Translations under genes and position numbers: made by a program
The notes under the pieces: generated by a model
Told to the model about the DNA's origin: nothing
The model's database searches: none
Seen by the model: only the letters and a program-made list of their open reading frames with translations
In this document: positions 36,987 to 45,737 of the stretch, one piece after another
Layout of the letters: the number at the start of each line of letters is the position of its first letter
Position numbering within the stretch: the stretch's first letter is position 1
From: Alkalicoccobacillus porphyridii
GTDB taxonomy: Bacteria > Bacillota > Bacilli > Bacillales > Bacillaceae_D
Assembly: GCF_007293315.1 (NCBI RefSeq)
Contig: NZ_VLXZ01000009.1
Coordinates: 62,001-126,000 of the forward strand
DNA: 64,000 nucleotides
Direction: 5' to 3'

Positions 36987-37466
36987 TTAAGTAATCGTCA
37001 AATCTTTCATAAATCTAACTCGGTCCATTCCTAAACCATCATAATCCTCGGTAACCTCCACCCCGTCCACTAACTTATCCCCAGGTTCAATCACAAAGCC
37101 CATTTTTTGATGATAGGCAATAGAGGATTTATTTTGTGGCGAGGTGATACACCTTATAATGGTTCGCTTCTCTGACTGAACAACCTTAAAAAAGTGCTGA
37201 TACAGCCTCTGACCAATCTTCTTTTTTCGGTAATCAGGATGGACTCCTGCGAAATGGATATACGCTTCATTTGGTTGTGTTTGAGAAAGAAAACCAATCA
37301 AGAATCCAACCAATTTCCCTTCCTCCTCAACAACAAAACTGGTCTGATTAAAATGGGTAAAGAAAAGCTTTGGGAGCATGTGGGCCATATCTCGACCTCC
37401 CCACCAATCGTTTACTACAGAAAGGATGTCTGCCTGGTCACTCTCTTTAAGATTTCTAATCTGCAT
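36987..37466 (-). CDS. GNAT family N-acetyltransferase
   Basis: Protein of 159 residues with a full GNAT fold: VVEEEGKLVGFLIGFLS, YIHFAGVHPDYRKKKIGQRLYQHFF (acetyl-CoA binding RKKKIG), NKSSIAYHQKMGFVIEPG. The length and VHPDYR motif fit RimI-like enzymes acting on amines or protein N-termini; the substrate is unknown. AAAGGTG lies upstream of ATG. Confidence 0.87.
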   Translation of the reverse strand: MQIRNLKESDQADILSVVNDWWGGRDMAHMLPKLFFTHFNQTSFVVEEEGKLVGFLIGFLSQTQPNEAYIHFAGVHPDYRKKKIGQRLYQHFFKVVQSEKRTIIRCITSPQNKSSIAYHQKMGFVIEPGDKLVDGVEVTEDYDGLGMDRVRFMKDLTIT

Positions 37467-37478
37467 TTTTTATCACCT

Positions 37479-38495
37479 TTATTCTTCATTTAAGTTAATC
37501 GTAAATGAGTCAAGTTCTATGTCGTTACCTGTACCTACAAAGATAGGCACAATCGTTAATTGCTCTACACCCTCTATTTCTTCCAAAGCTACTCGTATTC
37601 TACTTTTCATGTGAAGATACTGTTCACCGTCTTCATATTCCCCGTACCCATCACCAGAAAGAATCATTGGTTCTTCTGAAGCATTTGGATTGATAATTTT
37701 TAATCTAAAAGCAGGTGAAAGGACGTCTTCTTCATCTATTATAGGCTCTATTAAGGAAACGGGAATGATGAGTTCTTGGTCCGTTTGAGTGATACTGTTA
37801 ATGTTAATTGTCATGTCATCATGCACTTGGTTGTAGTGTAAAGGAATCTTCTGTAAGCCTTCTACTTCCTTTATTAAAAATGTGAATTCAAATAAATCAG
37901 CTTGTTCTGTTGTTAACATGACTTCAAGGTTAAATTCTTCTGGCAACTCGTCTTTTGTTGTTCGCTCGGAATAGCCCTCGATTTCATAAGGGTTAATTAC
38001 CTTTTGAGAATCAAATTCACGTTCGCTCTGTGGTATCTTTCCATCTGCATTTATTTCAAAATGTGATTCAAGATTCTCACTAAAATTCTCTATGTCAGAA
38101 CTCATATGATATTGAATGGTCAATACTTCATAATCATATAGTATCTCATCTATTGTAACTGTAGTGCCTTCTATAGTTTGAGACTCCCCAATAAACCTCC
38201 GCACCTCTAAATCAGTTGGCTGCTCAACGATAGCTTCTGGCTCTTCTTCTTCCAAAAATGCACTCAACAAAGGTAGATCTGTAAACCCACCGGTATTAGA
38301 TGTTGTTAATATCGTTGCTCCAATAAGCAAAGCACAGCCTACAGCAACACTACTAGATAAAAACACAAACCACTTTCTAGGCTTTGTCATCGCAGACGTT
38401 TCTTGATTGGTTTGCTGTTCCGCTTGGGAGATGCCTCTGTAAATCGCTTGACGTACTTCATGCTTTGGGAACTCTGATTCAGATGATTTTCTCAT
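37479..38495 (-). CDS. anti-sigma factor, DUF4179-like
   Basis: Protein of 338 residues: a cytosolic N-terminal segment of about 42 residues (ASD-like, KHEVRQAIYRGISQAEQQ), one transmembrane helix (about 45-66), then an extracellular domain of about 250 residues with beta repeats, as in DUF4179/DUF5643 proteins paired with ECF sigma factors. ATG at 38495 overlaps the sigma gene by 17 bp. The anti-sigma role is inferred from this pairing. Confidence 0.8.
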   Translation of the reverse strand: MRKSSESEFPKHEVRQAIYRGISQAEQQTNQETSAMTKPRKWFVFLSSSVAVGCALLIGATILTTSNTGGFTDLPLLSAFLEEEEPEAIVEQPTDLEVRRFIGESQTIEGTTVTIDEILYDYEVLTIQYHMSSDIENFSENLESHFEINADGKIPQSEREFDSQKVINPYEIEGYSERTTKDELPEEFNLEVMLTTEQADLFEFTFLIKEVEGLQKIPLHYNQVHDDMTININSITQTDQELIIPVSLIEPIIDEEDVLSPAFRLKIINPNASEEPMILSGDGYGEYEDGEQYLHMKSRIRVALEEIEGVEQLTIVPIFVGTGNDIELDSFTINLNEE

Positions 38496-39015
38496 AGTAT
38501 TCACTCCTCTCCAGTTGTTTTTTTAGTTGTTTTTTCCCACGACGTAAATGTGTTTTCACTGTATTTAAAGGTATATTCATCGTTTCTGAGATTTGTTTAA
38601 GAGACAAATCATGATAATAAAATAGGATAAGTACTGAATGATAAGGTTCATCTAGCTCATATACAAGTTCCTTTAATTCTTGTGATGAATGAGCATTTGT
38701 CATTTTATAATCAATACGTTTCAGGAGTTCATTCTCTTCAAATGGAATCATACGCTCTTTTTTCTTTAGTAGCTTGTAGCACTCACGAATTAAAATTCTG
38801 ATCAACCATGTGGAGAAATATTCAGGTTGCTTTAGTTGATGAATGGAGAGATATGCTTGGCAGACAGCTTCCTGTATTGCATCGAGAGCATCGTCTTTAT
38901 TTTTCACATAAGAAAGAGCAGTAAAGTATAGTTTTTCTTCCTCCGCAATTAATAGCTTTTCAAAAGCTTCTTTATCTTTTGAGATAGCTAGTTTTACGTC
39001 ATAAATAGAATGCAT
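38479..39015 (-). CDS. ECF-type RNA polymerase sigma factor
   Basis: Sigma-70 family member of 178 residues. Region 2 is at about 20-80 (YFTALSYVKNKDDALDAIQEAVCQAYLSI), and region 4 at about 115-165 (DEPYHSVLILFYYHDLSLKQISETMNIPLNTVKTHLRRGKKQL). No region 3, as usual for ECF. It directs RNA polymerase to a stress regulon, normally including its own operon. The start is ATG 39015 with GGAGG 7 bases upstream; ATG 39018 is possible. Confidence 0.9.
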   Translation of the reverse strand: MHSIYDVKLAISKDKEAFEKLLIAEEEKLYFTALSYVKNKDDALDAIQEAVCQAYLSIHQLKQPEYFSTWLIRILIRECYKLLKKKERMIPFEENELLKRIDYKMTNAHSSQELKELVYELDEPYHSVLILFYYHDLSLKQISETMNIPLNTVKTHLRRGKKQLKKQLERSEYYEKII

Positions 39016-39070
39016 CATCTGACCTCCCTTCATTTATTAGAGCATACATGGATACTAAAAGGTTTCACCT

Positions 39071-39107
39071 AAATAAAAAGAACAGTGAACATCCATGATG
39101 TCCACTG
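39071..39107 (-). terminator. terminator after lipoprotein 39158-40060
   Basis: On the minus strand CAGTGGACAT pairs with ATGTTCACTG, followed by TTCTTTTTATTT. Confidence 0.85.
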
Positions 39108-39157
39108 CAGTTGTGGTTATTTTGATATTTTAATTACAAATTCGGTACGTGAAATTA

Positions 39158-40060
39158 TTAAGCCCCACTAAAGGAAAAGTTAAATTTCATTGGTTCCCCG
39201 ACTGCAGAGCCTGTATTTTGATTAACTGGTTCAACTGTCGCTCCATAAATAGAATAAATATCTTTAAGTGCTATGTCATTCACCATATAAAACAGAGTAA
39301 TGTGATGCTCCGTTTGTGGCTGTAAATTACCATATCCTCTTCCTGTTCCACTGAACATTTCATGAACATAAAGGGTTGTATTTCCACTTTCTAAGACAGT
39401 GTTATCGATATGAAAGGTAATTGGATCATCCCCAGAATTAGTCACCACAACATCTAATTGAATATACTCCACTTCATCTCCCGCCACGCCAGCAAGATCC
39501 GGCTCGGTTATCTCTCCGCTTATTTTACTGGCACTCTTAAGATGAACAGAGATAGGTCCGGTTTGAAGCGTTTGGATATTTTTCAGTGAAGCTTCAATAG
39601 TGAAGTTTCCCGTATTGTTTTCGACTGTCGCACCAGACCCACCGTCTACAGCTAGCGCTCCCCGCATATGTTCAAAGGTTTGAAAGGTAATTTCGGGCTC
39701 CTCTTGCTCCTTAGACTCCTCTTGCTTTTCTTCCTTTACATTATCTTTTTTGGGCTGTTTTTCTTGGTCTTTCACTTTCGTTTCCTTCGCGTCTTCATCA
39801 GTTTCATCCGATTCCGTTTTATTTGCCGTCACCGTATCTTCTTCGGTATTTTCTTTCTCCTCCGTCTGCTCCTCACCCTGCTCCTCTTCACTTTCCTCCG
39901 CCTCAGTTTCTAAACGAACAACGGTCTGATCTAGTTGACGGTCTTGCATTCTTGCGATTTGTTCTGCCTCTTTCATTTGTAAATCTTGTGTCTCTGCTTG
40001 ACCACAGGCAGAGACTAACATTGTGACCAAAACTACCGGTACTATTACTGTTTTCTTCAC
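39158..40060 (-). CDS. lipoprotein with charged linker
   Basis: Protein of 300 residues. Lipobox LVSAC, then a linker of about 110 residues almost entirely E, K, T, D and Q (coiled or disordered), then a beta-rich domain of about 160 residues (LDVVVTNSGDDPITFHIDN, TEHHITLFYMVNDIAL) of DUF4352-like type. The family is found in Gram-positive envelopes; function is unknown. It precedes an ECF sigma pair but has its own terminator. Confidence 0.72.
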   Translation of the reverse strand: MKKTVIVPVVLVTMLVSACGQAETQDLQMKEAEQIARMQDRQLDQTVVRLETEAEESEEEQGEEQTEEKENTEEDTVTANKTESDETDEDAKETKVKDQEKQPKKDNVKEEKQEESKEQEEPEITFQTFEHMRGALAVDGGSGATVENNTGNFTIEASLKNIQTLQTGPISVHLKSASKISGEITEPDLAGVAGDEVEYIQLDVVVTNSGDDPITFHIDNTVLESGNTTLYVHEMFSGTGRGYGNLQPQTEHHITLFYMVNDIALKDIYSIYGATVEPVNQNTGSAVGEPMKFNFSFSGA

Positions 40061-40128
40061 TCTATTTCCCCCTCTAATCTCTTAAATTAGACTAACAGAC
40101 TTTTGTCACAGGACTCAAGAGGTTTATT

Positions 40129-40818
40129 TTATTCAACAACTGTAAAAGAGATCTCAGCTTCTAATTTTATTGGTTCGTAGCCAGGTTCGCCGTCTATATT
40201 AAAATCTGTTCTTCCTGTAACTGTGTACTCTCCAACTGGGAATTGCGTATTTTTTGCAATTTGCTCTAAAAATTCTGTATCCGCTTCATCATCGCTCCCA
40301 TAAACCACCTGACCACGATAACGCTCTTGATACGACTTATCGTGCTTGATACTTTGAGTAATATAGGGCTCCGCCATTGCATGAGAAAAACCATATCCTC
40401 TCAGGTGCTCGTAAAAAGTGAAATAAAAAGGAGATTCCGCATGGCCAATAGTTACTTCCTTTTCATCACCAATATATGTTAGTTCAGCAGTGATTTTAAC
40501 CGATTCGCCAACTTGATACTCTTCTTTTTCAGATACCAGCCTATAAATAAAGTCGTTTTTTTCTTCTTGATCTTCTGCATTAAATCCTGGGAATGGTTGG
40601 TCTGGATCCGCTGGTGGATCACCGATTGAAACTACCACTTGTATATTTGCTGGCTCATTATTTGAATCATTAGCGGATGGTTCCTCATTGTCTGTAGTAG
40701 TATCGGATGGAGCAACACTACTAGCTGGTGTTTCATTTGAGTTATCATCTCCCGTATCATCAGAGGCACCACAGGCTGTTAAAAATATCATCAGTGACAG
40801 CATCAATATCTTTTTCAT
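40129..40818 (-). CDS. lipoprotein, unknown
   Basis: Protein of 229 residues with lipobox FLTAC, a low-complexity Asp/Asn/Ser/Thr linker (about 20-65) and a beta-rich domain. The strand pattern VGESVKITAELTYIGDEKEVTIGH resembles the BsuPI/intracellular proteinase inhibitor-like Ig fold; a weak match. It may be cotranscribed with the lipoprotein gene 68 bp downstream. Confidence 0.65.
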   Translation of the reverse strand: MKKILMLSLMIFLTACGASDDTGDDNSNETPASSVAPSDTTTDNEEPSANDSNNEPANIQVVVSIGDPPADPDQPFPGFNAEDQEEKNDFIYRLVSEKEEYQVGESVKITAELTYIGDEKEVTIGHAESPFYFTFYEHLRGYGFSHAMAEPYITQSIKHDKSYQERYRGQVVYGSDDEADTEFLEQIAKNTQFPVGEYTVTGRTDFNIDGEPGYEPIKLEAEISFTVVE

Positions 40819-40942
40819 ATTAACTCCCCTTCGTTGACACTAATTAAGGGTAATTATACCAGATTACATTATATGACGAGATATCCTGTTAATGAAGTGG
40901 ATATCACTTGTGAGTTTAAAGCATCTATGTCCTAGTCCTCAC

Positions 40943-40998
40943 CAAAAAAACGGACGTATAAAAGCTCTTCCCAAAAGAAGCGCTCTTTACGTCCGTTT
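40943..40998 (-). terminator. terminator after GntP permease
   Basis: On the minus strand AAACGGACGT pairs with ACGTCCGTTT with a longer internal stem (AAAGAGC/GCTTTT), followed by T7. Confidence 0.87.
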
Positions 40999-41022
40999 AC
41001 TCTTACGATCTTAGACTACCGA

Positions 41023-42390
41023 TTAAAATATCGCATTTGCAATTAAAAGTAAGATTAATGATGTTACCCAAGCAATGGTTGTTGGCACAGACCACACAAG
41101 AATTTGTTCCTTAGCTTGTTTAATTCCAATCGTCCTGTTTACTACCCAGAATAAGCTATCATTAAAGTAAGAGAATAGCATAGATCCAAGCGCTGCTGCC
41201 TGTGCTGCTAAGACCATATTGACGTCAAGTCCTGCAAGGATTGGTGCAGAGATGGAAGCAGACGTAATCATAGCGACAGTTCCACTACCTTGAATAACTC
41301 GAACAAGACTCGCGATAACAAACGGAAGCAAAATAGCTGGTATACCTGTATTTACAACCATTTCAGCGATGTATTCACCAACACCTGTCTCTCTTAGTAC
41401 AAACCCTAAGGCTCCACCGGCACCAGTTACAAGTAAGACTATACCTGCCTGCTGTATGCCTTCTTCCATCCGGTCTAATGCCTCAGAGCGTTGGATGTGT
41501 CCAAACAAACCATAGATAGCTACTAATACTGCGATACCTACAGCTATAATTGGTGAACCAAAGAATTGAATATAATCAACAACTGTGCCTGTTTTCTCTA
41601 ATGCTACTGTTGTTGTATTCATAAAGATTAAAATTAAAGGAACCACAATCGGAGCGGCAGAACGCCATAATGATGGTAGGTCTTTACTTTCTTTTTCCTC
41701 CATCCAGTCTTCAACGGTAATTTCTTTTTCAGGGCGTACCCATCCAAGCCCATCTTCACTAGGTAGCTGATAAATACGTTTTCCTAGCCACTTTGCATAT
41801 AGTACCATAACGAATACAATAGGAATTGCAAATAACATACCTGATAAAATCATTAAGCCGATATCAACATCTAAAATTCCTGCCACTCCAAGTGGTCCTG
41901 GAGTGGGTGGTACAGCACTGTGAATGACCACAGCTCCACCAGCTAAAGCAACGGCTAAGGCGACAATCGACTTCCCGCTCTTTTTAGAGAGCGCTTTCGC
42001 TAGTGGACTCAAAATAATATAAGCTGAGTCCACGAATATTGGAATGGCAACAATATACCCTGTTAACGCCATGGCCCATTCTTCTTTTCGTTTTCCGAGT
42101 ACTTTAACAATCGTGTATGCCAGTCTTTCAGCAGCACCCGACACTTCTAAAATACGCCCCATCATCACACCAAATCCGATGACAATCGCAATTGAGCCGA
42201 GGGTGCTACCAAATCCTTGAGTGATAGCATCAACTACAGCAGGAGGGGTCATTCCTCCTACAAGACCAGTAATAGATGCGGCGATGATGAGGGCTAAAAA
42301 GACATGTACCTTAGTCTTAACTACTAAAAATATTAATACGATTATAGCAATAACAAGTCCAATGATCATTTGAGTACCTGATACGTCCAT
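41023..42390 (-). CDS. GntP family permease of threonate locus
   Basis: Membrane symporter of 455 residues with about 12-14 hydrophobic segments; motifs PPTPGPLGVAGILDVDIGLM near 160-180, IQGSGTVAMITSA near 363, and SYFNDSLFWVVNRTIG near 410. Position suggests it imports the four-carbon acid sugar used by the neighbouring kinase and dehydrogenase. It is separated from them by a terminator and carries its own cre-like site, so it can be regulated on its own. Confidence 0.88.
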   Translation of the reverse strand: MDVSGTQMIIGLVIAIIVLIFLVVKTKVHVFLALIIAASITGLVGGMTPPAVVDAITQGFGSTLGSIAIVIGFGVMMGRILEVSGAAERLAYTIVKVLGKRKEEWAMALTGYIVAIPIFVDSAYIILSPLAKALSKKSGKSIVALAVALAGGAVVIHSAVPPTPGPLGVAGILDVDIGLMILSGMLFAIPIVFVMVLYAKWLGKRIYQLPSEDGLGWVRPEKEITVEDWMEEKESKDLPSLWRSAAPIVVPLILIFMNTTTVALEKTGTVVDYIQFFGSPIIAVGIAVLVAIYGLFGHIQRSEALDRMEEGIQQAGIVLLVTGAGGALGFVLRETGVGEYIAEMVVNTGIPAILLPFVIASLVRVIQGSGTVAMITSASISAPILAGLDVNMVLAAQAAALGSMLFSYFNDSLFWVVNRTIGIKQAKEQILVWSVPTTIAWVTSLILLLIANAIF

Positions 42391-42405
42391 CTCATTTCCC
42401 CCTTA

Positions 42406-42420
42406 AGAAAACGCTTTATA
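42406..42420 (-). promoter_or_regulatory. cre-like CcpA site before GntP
   Basis: On the minus strand TATAAAGCGTTTTCT matches 13 of 15 positions of the cre consensus WTGAAARCGYTTTCN. It sits 16-30 bp upstream of the permease start, where bound CcpA would block transcription. Confidence 0.5.
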
Positions 42421-42432
42421 TTTCCATTTTTG

Positions 42433-42453
42433 AAAAAGCCGCCGAGGCGGCTC
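42433..42453 (-). terminator. internal terminator after pdxA2
   Basis: On the minus strand AGCCGC pairs with GCGGCT around a short loop, followed by TTTTT. It would uncouple kinase/dehydrogenase from permease transcription, or be leaky. Confidence 0.7.
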
Positions 42454-42460
42454 ACAATAT

Positions 42461-43456
42461 TTACTCGTTTACAAAGTGTGGTGCATATTTTGCTGCTAGT
42501 TTAATTGCTTCTTCCATACTGACAGAGCTTGCAATTCCTTCTCCAGCGATATCAAACGCGGTGCCGTGATCTACGGACGTGCGTAAGAAAGGTAATCCAT
42601 TGGTAATCGAAATGGTACGATGAAAATCAGTCATCTTAGCGGCGATGTGTCCTTGATCGTGATAAAGAGAGAGAACAGCGTCATATTTGCCGTTAAGAGC
42701 TTGGTGGAACACTGAGTCAGCTGGAACTGGTCCAACCGCATCAATGCCAGTTGCTTGTGCAAGCTCAATGCCAGGCTTGATTTCATCTACTTCCTCATAA
42801 CCAAACAGTCCATTCTCTCCACTGTGTGGATTCAGACCAGCTACAGCAAACTTTCGGCTCTCCACTCCAAGTTTTTGTAGGGCTGCATCACAACGAATTA
42901 AATAGTCATGCACTCGCTCTTTTGTCATTTGGCCAATTGCATCCTTAAGAGACAAGTGACGAGTTAAGAAAAAGATTCTCATGTTTAATACTTCAAACAT
43001 CGTTAGTGGGTCGTCCACTCCTGCAAAACCTGCAAGCATTTCAGTGTGACCAATATAAGGGACTTCAGCTGCTTTCAAAGACTCTTTATTGATTGGCGCC
43101 GTCGCCATCGCTTGCACTTCATTTGCCTGGCACAGCTCTACAGCGTATTTAATGTAGTCAAAGGCTGCTTGCCCGCAGGGTGCACTGACTTGGCCAAGTT
43201 CAAATCCAGGAAGCTCACCAAGATGAATAATATCAATGGTGCCATATGCTCCCTTTGCTTCACTGACATTTTTTATTCTGTTCACATTCAAGTTAGCTTT
43301 TTTCACAGGAAGCATTTTTTCAAGCACGTCTGCATTTCCAACTACAACAGGAGTACAAACATCGTATATTTCTTTTTTATCTAATGATCCTACGGTAATT
43401 TCTGGTCCTATTCCTGCTGGATCCCCCATTGTTACGGCAATGATTGGTTTTGTCAT
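42461..43456 (-). CDS. pdxA2: PdxA2-like 4-phosphothreonate dehydrogenase
   Basis: Dehydrogenase of 331 residues of the PdxA family: it begins with MGDPAGIGPEITV, has TAPINKESL near 110, GHTEML near 127, and the metal-binding histidines in LYHDQGHIAAKM near 260 and VDHGTAFDIAG near 300. The PdxA2 subgroup, next to a four-carbon acid sugar kinase, oxidises and decarboxylates 4-phospho-D-threonate (or erythronate) to DHAP, unlike vitamin B6 PdxA. ATG 43456 has GGGAGAGAG upstream; the reading from 43510 overlaps the kinase gene. Confidence 0.88.
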   Translation of the reverse strand: MTKPIIAVTMGDPAGIGPEITVGSLDKKEIYDVCTPVVVGNADVLEKMLPVKKANLNVNRIKNVSEAKGAYGTIDIIHLGELPGFELGQVSAPCGQAAFDYIKYAVELCQANEVQAMATAPINKESLKAAEVPYIGHTEMLAGFAGVDDPLTMFEVLNMRIFFLTRHLSLKDAIGQMTKERVHDYLIRCDAALQKLGVESRKFAVAGLNPHSGENGLFGYEEVDEIKPGIELAQATGIDAVGPVPADSVFHQALNGKYDAVLSLYHDQGHIAAKMTDFHRTISITNGLPFLRTSVDHGTAFDIAGEGIASSVSMEEAIKLAAKYAPHFVNE

Positions 43457-43473
43457 GATTAACTCTCTCCCTT

Positions 43474-44763
43474 TTAGATCGTGGCTTTTGTCTGTACAAA
43501 CTTTACACATTCATAGATCGCTTTTTTGTCTCCAATTAAGCCACCTTTAGTGACAATTGGTAAGCCATCAAAATACCCTCCATCAAAGGTGCCATAAGCC
43601 GCCAGTGGCATGACTTCATCCTTTAATGAAATCCCATTTGCCCGTCCTAAAGCACACACAGAGGCTGTGACATCGCCCCCACTTGTGAAGCAACCAGCAA
43701 AGGTTAGTGTCTCATTCGTTAACAGTTTACGGCTGATCGTGGCTAGACCATCTGTAATTCGTTTTGCTAAAGCATCTCTACTTGTTCCTTCTTTATCTGC
43801 TTTAGCCTGTAAATCAACGAGCTTTTGTCCAGGCTTATGAGTCGTTACAATTAACACATGGTTAGCTGGTGCTTGTTCGATTGCTTGCTCCGTCGCTCTC
43901 TCCACTTCTTTTTCCCAGGTATCCGTGTAGCTTGCTAATGGTTCAGGATCTACATAAATGGGCGTAGCTCCTGTTTTCTCTATTAAAAAGTCTAATTGAG
44001 ATCCTGTTAGGCTTGTCGCACTTCCAACTGACACTAAAATATTTGCTTTCTTAACATGGTCCTTGGAAAGTGCTCGTGCATAACTGGCCGTTAATGGTCC
44101 TGGATCGGCACAGACAATGTTTCGTCCACTTTGAGAAAGTGCTTCAGCAATGTCTTCAATTTGCTCATTTGTGACCGCATCCACCACAATAAGTCGTTTG
44201 CCTTGCTCGATTTGTGCTTGTAGGGCGTTTAAAATTTCTGATTGCCCTTCCATTACTGCACTTAATCCAACATAACCGACCTTGTGCACAGATTGCTTAG
44301 CAATTAAGTCGGGCACATAGGACTTAGTAATTGGCGCAATCGGATCTTTAGATACATACGTTTCCTGCAAAGGTACACCATCAAGAAGTAGGTAACCTCC
44401 TGTTGTTACCCTCCCTGAATCTGGGAATGACGGAACAATCACAGATATCGTCTGTTCATCCAGATGTTCTAGAATTTCGTCAATTTCTTCCCCAATATTG
44501 CCCCGAATGGTACTATCAATTCGTTTTGTAAAAACGGTAGCCCCCCAGTTTGATAACTGAGTCATTGCCCGTGCCACTCGCTGTCTGGCCAATTCCTTGG
44601 TCATATAGCGACTATCTGTGTCCATGATAACCACATCATGATACCCATTTGTAGGCACATTCGCGCTGTGTACAACGGTTGTAGCTTGAAACCCTTGCTT
44701 CACTAGCTTGACACCGGATGCATTAGCCCCTGTTAAATCATCTGCTATCACACCAATTTTCAT
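43474..44763 (-). CDS. dtnK: four-carbon acid sugar kinase (DtnK-like)
   Basis: Kinase of 429 residues of the former DUF1537 family. It begins IGVIADDLTGANASGVKLVKQGF (substrate-binding DDLTGA) and has FTKRIDSTIRGNIGEEIDEI near 82-101 and the C-terminal GGDVTASVCALGRANGI (nucleotide binding). Such kinases phosphorylate D-threonate or D-erythronate at C4. PdxA2 and a GntP permease next to it support the D-threonate route to DHAP; erythronate, L-threonate and related acids are not excluded. Confidence 0.85.
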   Translation of the reverse strand: MKIGVIADDLTGANASGVKLVKQGFQATTVVHSANVPTNGYHDVVIMDTDSRYMTKELARQRVARAMTQLSNWGATVFTKRIDSTIRGNIGEEIDEILEHLDEQTISVIVPSFPDSGRVTTGGYLLLDGVPLQETYVSKDPIAPITKSYVPDLIAKQSVHKVGYVGLSAVMEGQSEILNALQAQIEQGKRLIVVDAVTNEQIEDIAEALSQSGRNIVCADPGPLTASYARALSKDHVKKANILVSVGSATSLTGSQLDFLIEKTGATPIYVDPEPLASYTDTWEKEVERATEQAIEQAPANHVLIVTTHKPGQKLVDLQAKADKEGTSRDALAKRITDGLATISRKLLTNETLTFAGCFTSGGDVTASVCALGRANGISLKDEVMPLAAYGTFDGGYFDGLPIVTKGGLIGDKKAIYECVKFVQTKATI

Positions 44764-44781
44764 TTTTGTCTTCCCCCTGAT

Positions 44782-45537
44782 CTATAAAGGCACCTTAACA
44801 ATGTTTTTGTGGTATGGCGCAAGCTCTAAATCTGATAATCGATCGTCTGTGAGCACTCCTTCTAATTCATGTAACTCACATACATGGGCAAAGGATTTTT
44901 CATTAAACTTGCTACCGTCACACACTAGCCAGGTCTGTTCAGCTGCTTCAATCATGAGCTGCTTTGTTTTTGCCTTTTCAATCGTTGGAGCACTGACGCC
45001 AACAGCTGCATGTACAGCATGTGCTCCTAACAAAAACAAATCTACATGAATGTTACGTAGAAGATCGTGAGCATGTGAGCCATATAATGTTCCTACCTCA
45101 GGTTGAACCTCCCCACCAGTCACAATACAGCGAGGCTTTGCGTCTACCAATTCAGCCGCAATCTTAATGTCGTTCGTAATGATGGTGAGATCATCTCGGT
45201 CTTTTAACAAGCGAACAATTTCAAGAGTTGTTGTTCCTGAGTCAACAAGAATGGTAGCGCCTTGACTAATCAATCCAACAGATTCATGAGCAATCCTCTT
45301 TTTTGCGTGTAGCTCTTTTGTTTCTTTGTTTGTATAAGGAGTCTCCTTAACTAGTGCTTTAGGAAGGACCGCACCACCATGTGTACGAATCAGCTTCTGC
45401 TCTTCTTCAAGCAAAGCTAAATCACGACGAACTGTCATGTGCGAAACATTTAACGCTTCTGTCAGCTGCTCGATTTCTACCTTACCTTGCTTCTCTACTA
45501 ATTGTCTGATTTGTTCTCTTCTTACTTTAGGATTCAT
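44782..45537 (-). CDS. DeoR/GlpR family transcriptional regulator
   Basis: Regulator of 251 residues with an N-terminal DeoR helix-turn-helix (about 4-56, VEIEQLTEALNVSHMTVRRDLALLEEEQ, then RTHGGAV), and a C-terminal sugar-phosphate sensing domain (ILVDSGTTTLEIVRLL, LLGAHAVHAAVGVSAP). It is 19 bp upstream of the kinase gene and probably represses this operon until a phosphorylated intermediate appears. Confidence 0.92.
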   Translation of the reverse strand: MNPKVRREQIRQLVEKQGKVEIEQLTEALNVSHMTVRRDLALLEEEQKLIRTHGGAVLPKALVKETPYTNKETKELHAKKRIAHESVGLISQGATILVDSGTTTLEIVRLLKDRDDLTIITNDIKIAAELVDAKPRCIVTGGEVQPEVGTLYGSHAHDLLRNIHVDLFLLGAHAVHAAVGVSAPTIEKAKTKQLMIEAAEQTWLVCDGSKFNEKSFAHVCELHELEGVLTDDRLSDLELAPYHKNIVKVPL

Positions 45538-45737
45538 GTTCGTTTTTCACATCCTGTAATGTTAATTTACAACAATAATTTGCGTAAGTCAACTTTATTT
45601 TGTTTGTTATTCACATAAATTATCAACTTCATGTTTCATTTTAACACAAAGCGCATCAAACTACTGTAAAGATTAGCAAGCGTCATGCCAATAAAAATGG
45701 ATGCATATACATATCTTTAGAGGATAGGAGGGCAAAC
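45538..45737. promoter_or_regulatory. divergent promoter region of threonate operon and LD-carboxypeptidase
   Basis: 200 bp with two AT-rich promoters. The DeoR-type operator is probably within the TTTGTT/AACAAA-like half-sites around 45570-45620 (TTATTTTGTTTGTTATT), but no clean inverted repeat can be read. A ribosome-binding site AGGATAGGAGG precedes ATG 45738. Confidence 0.4.
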
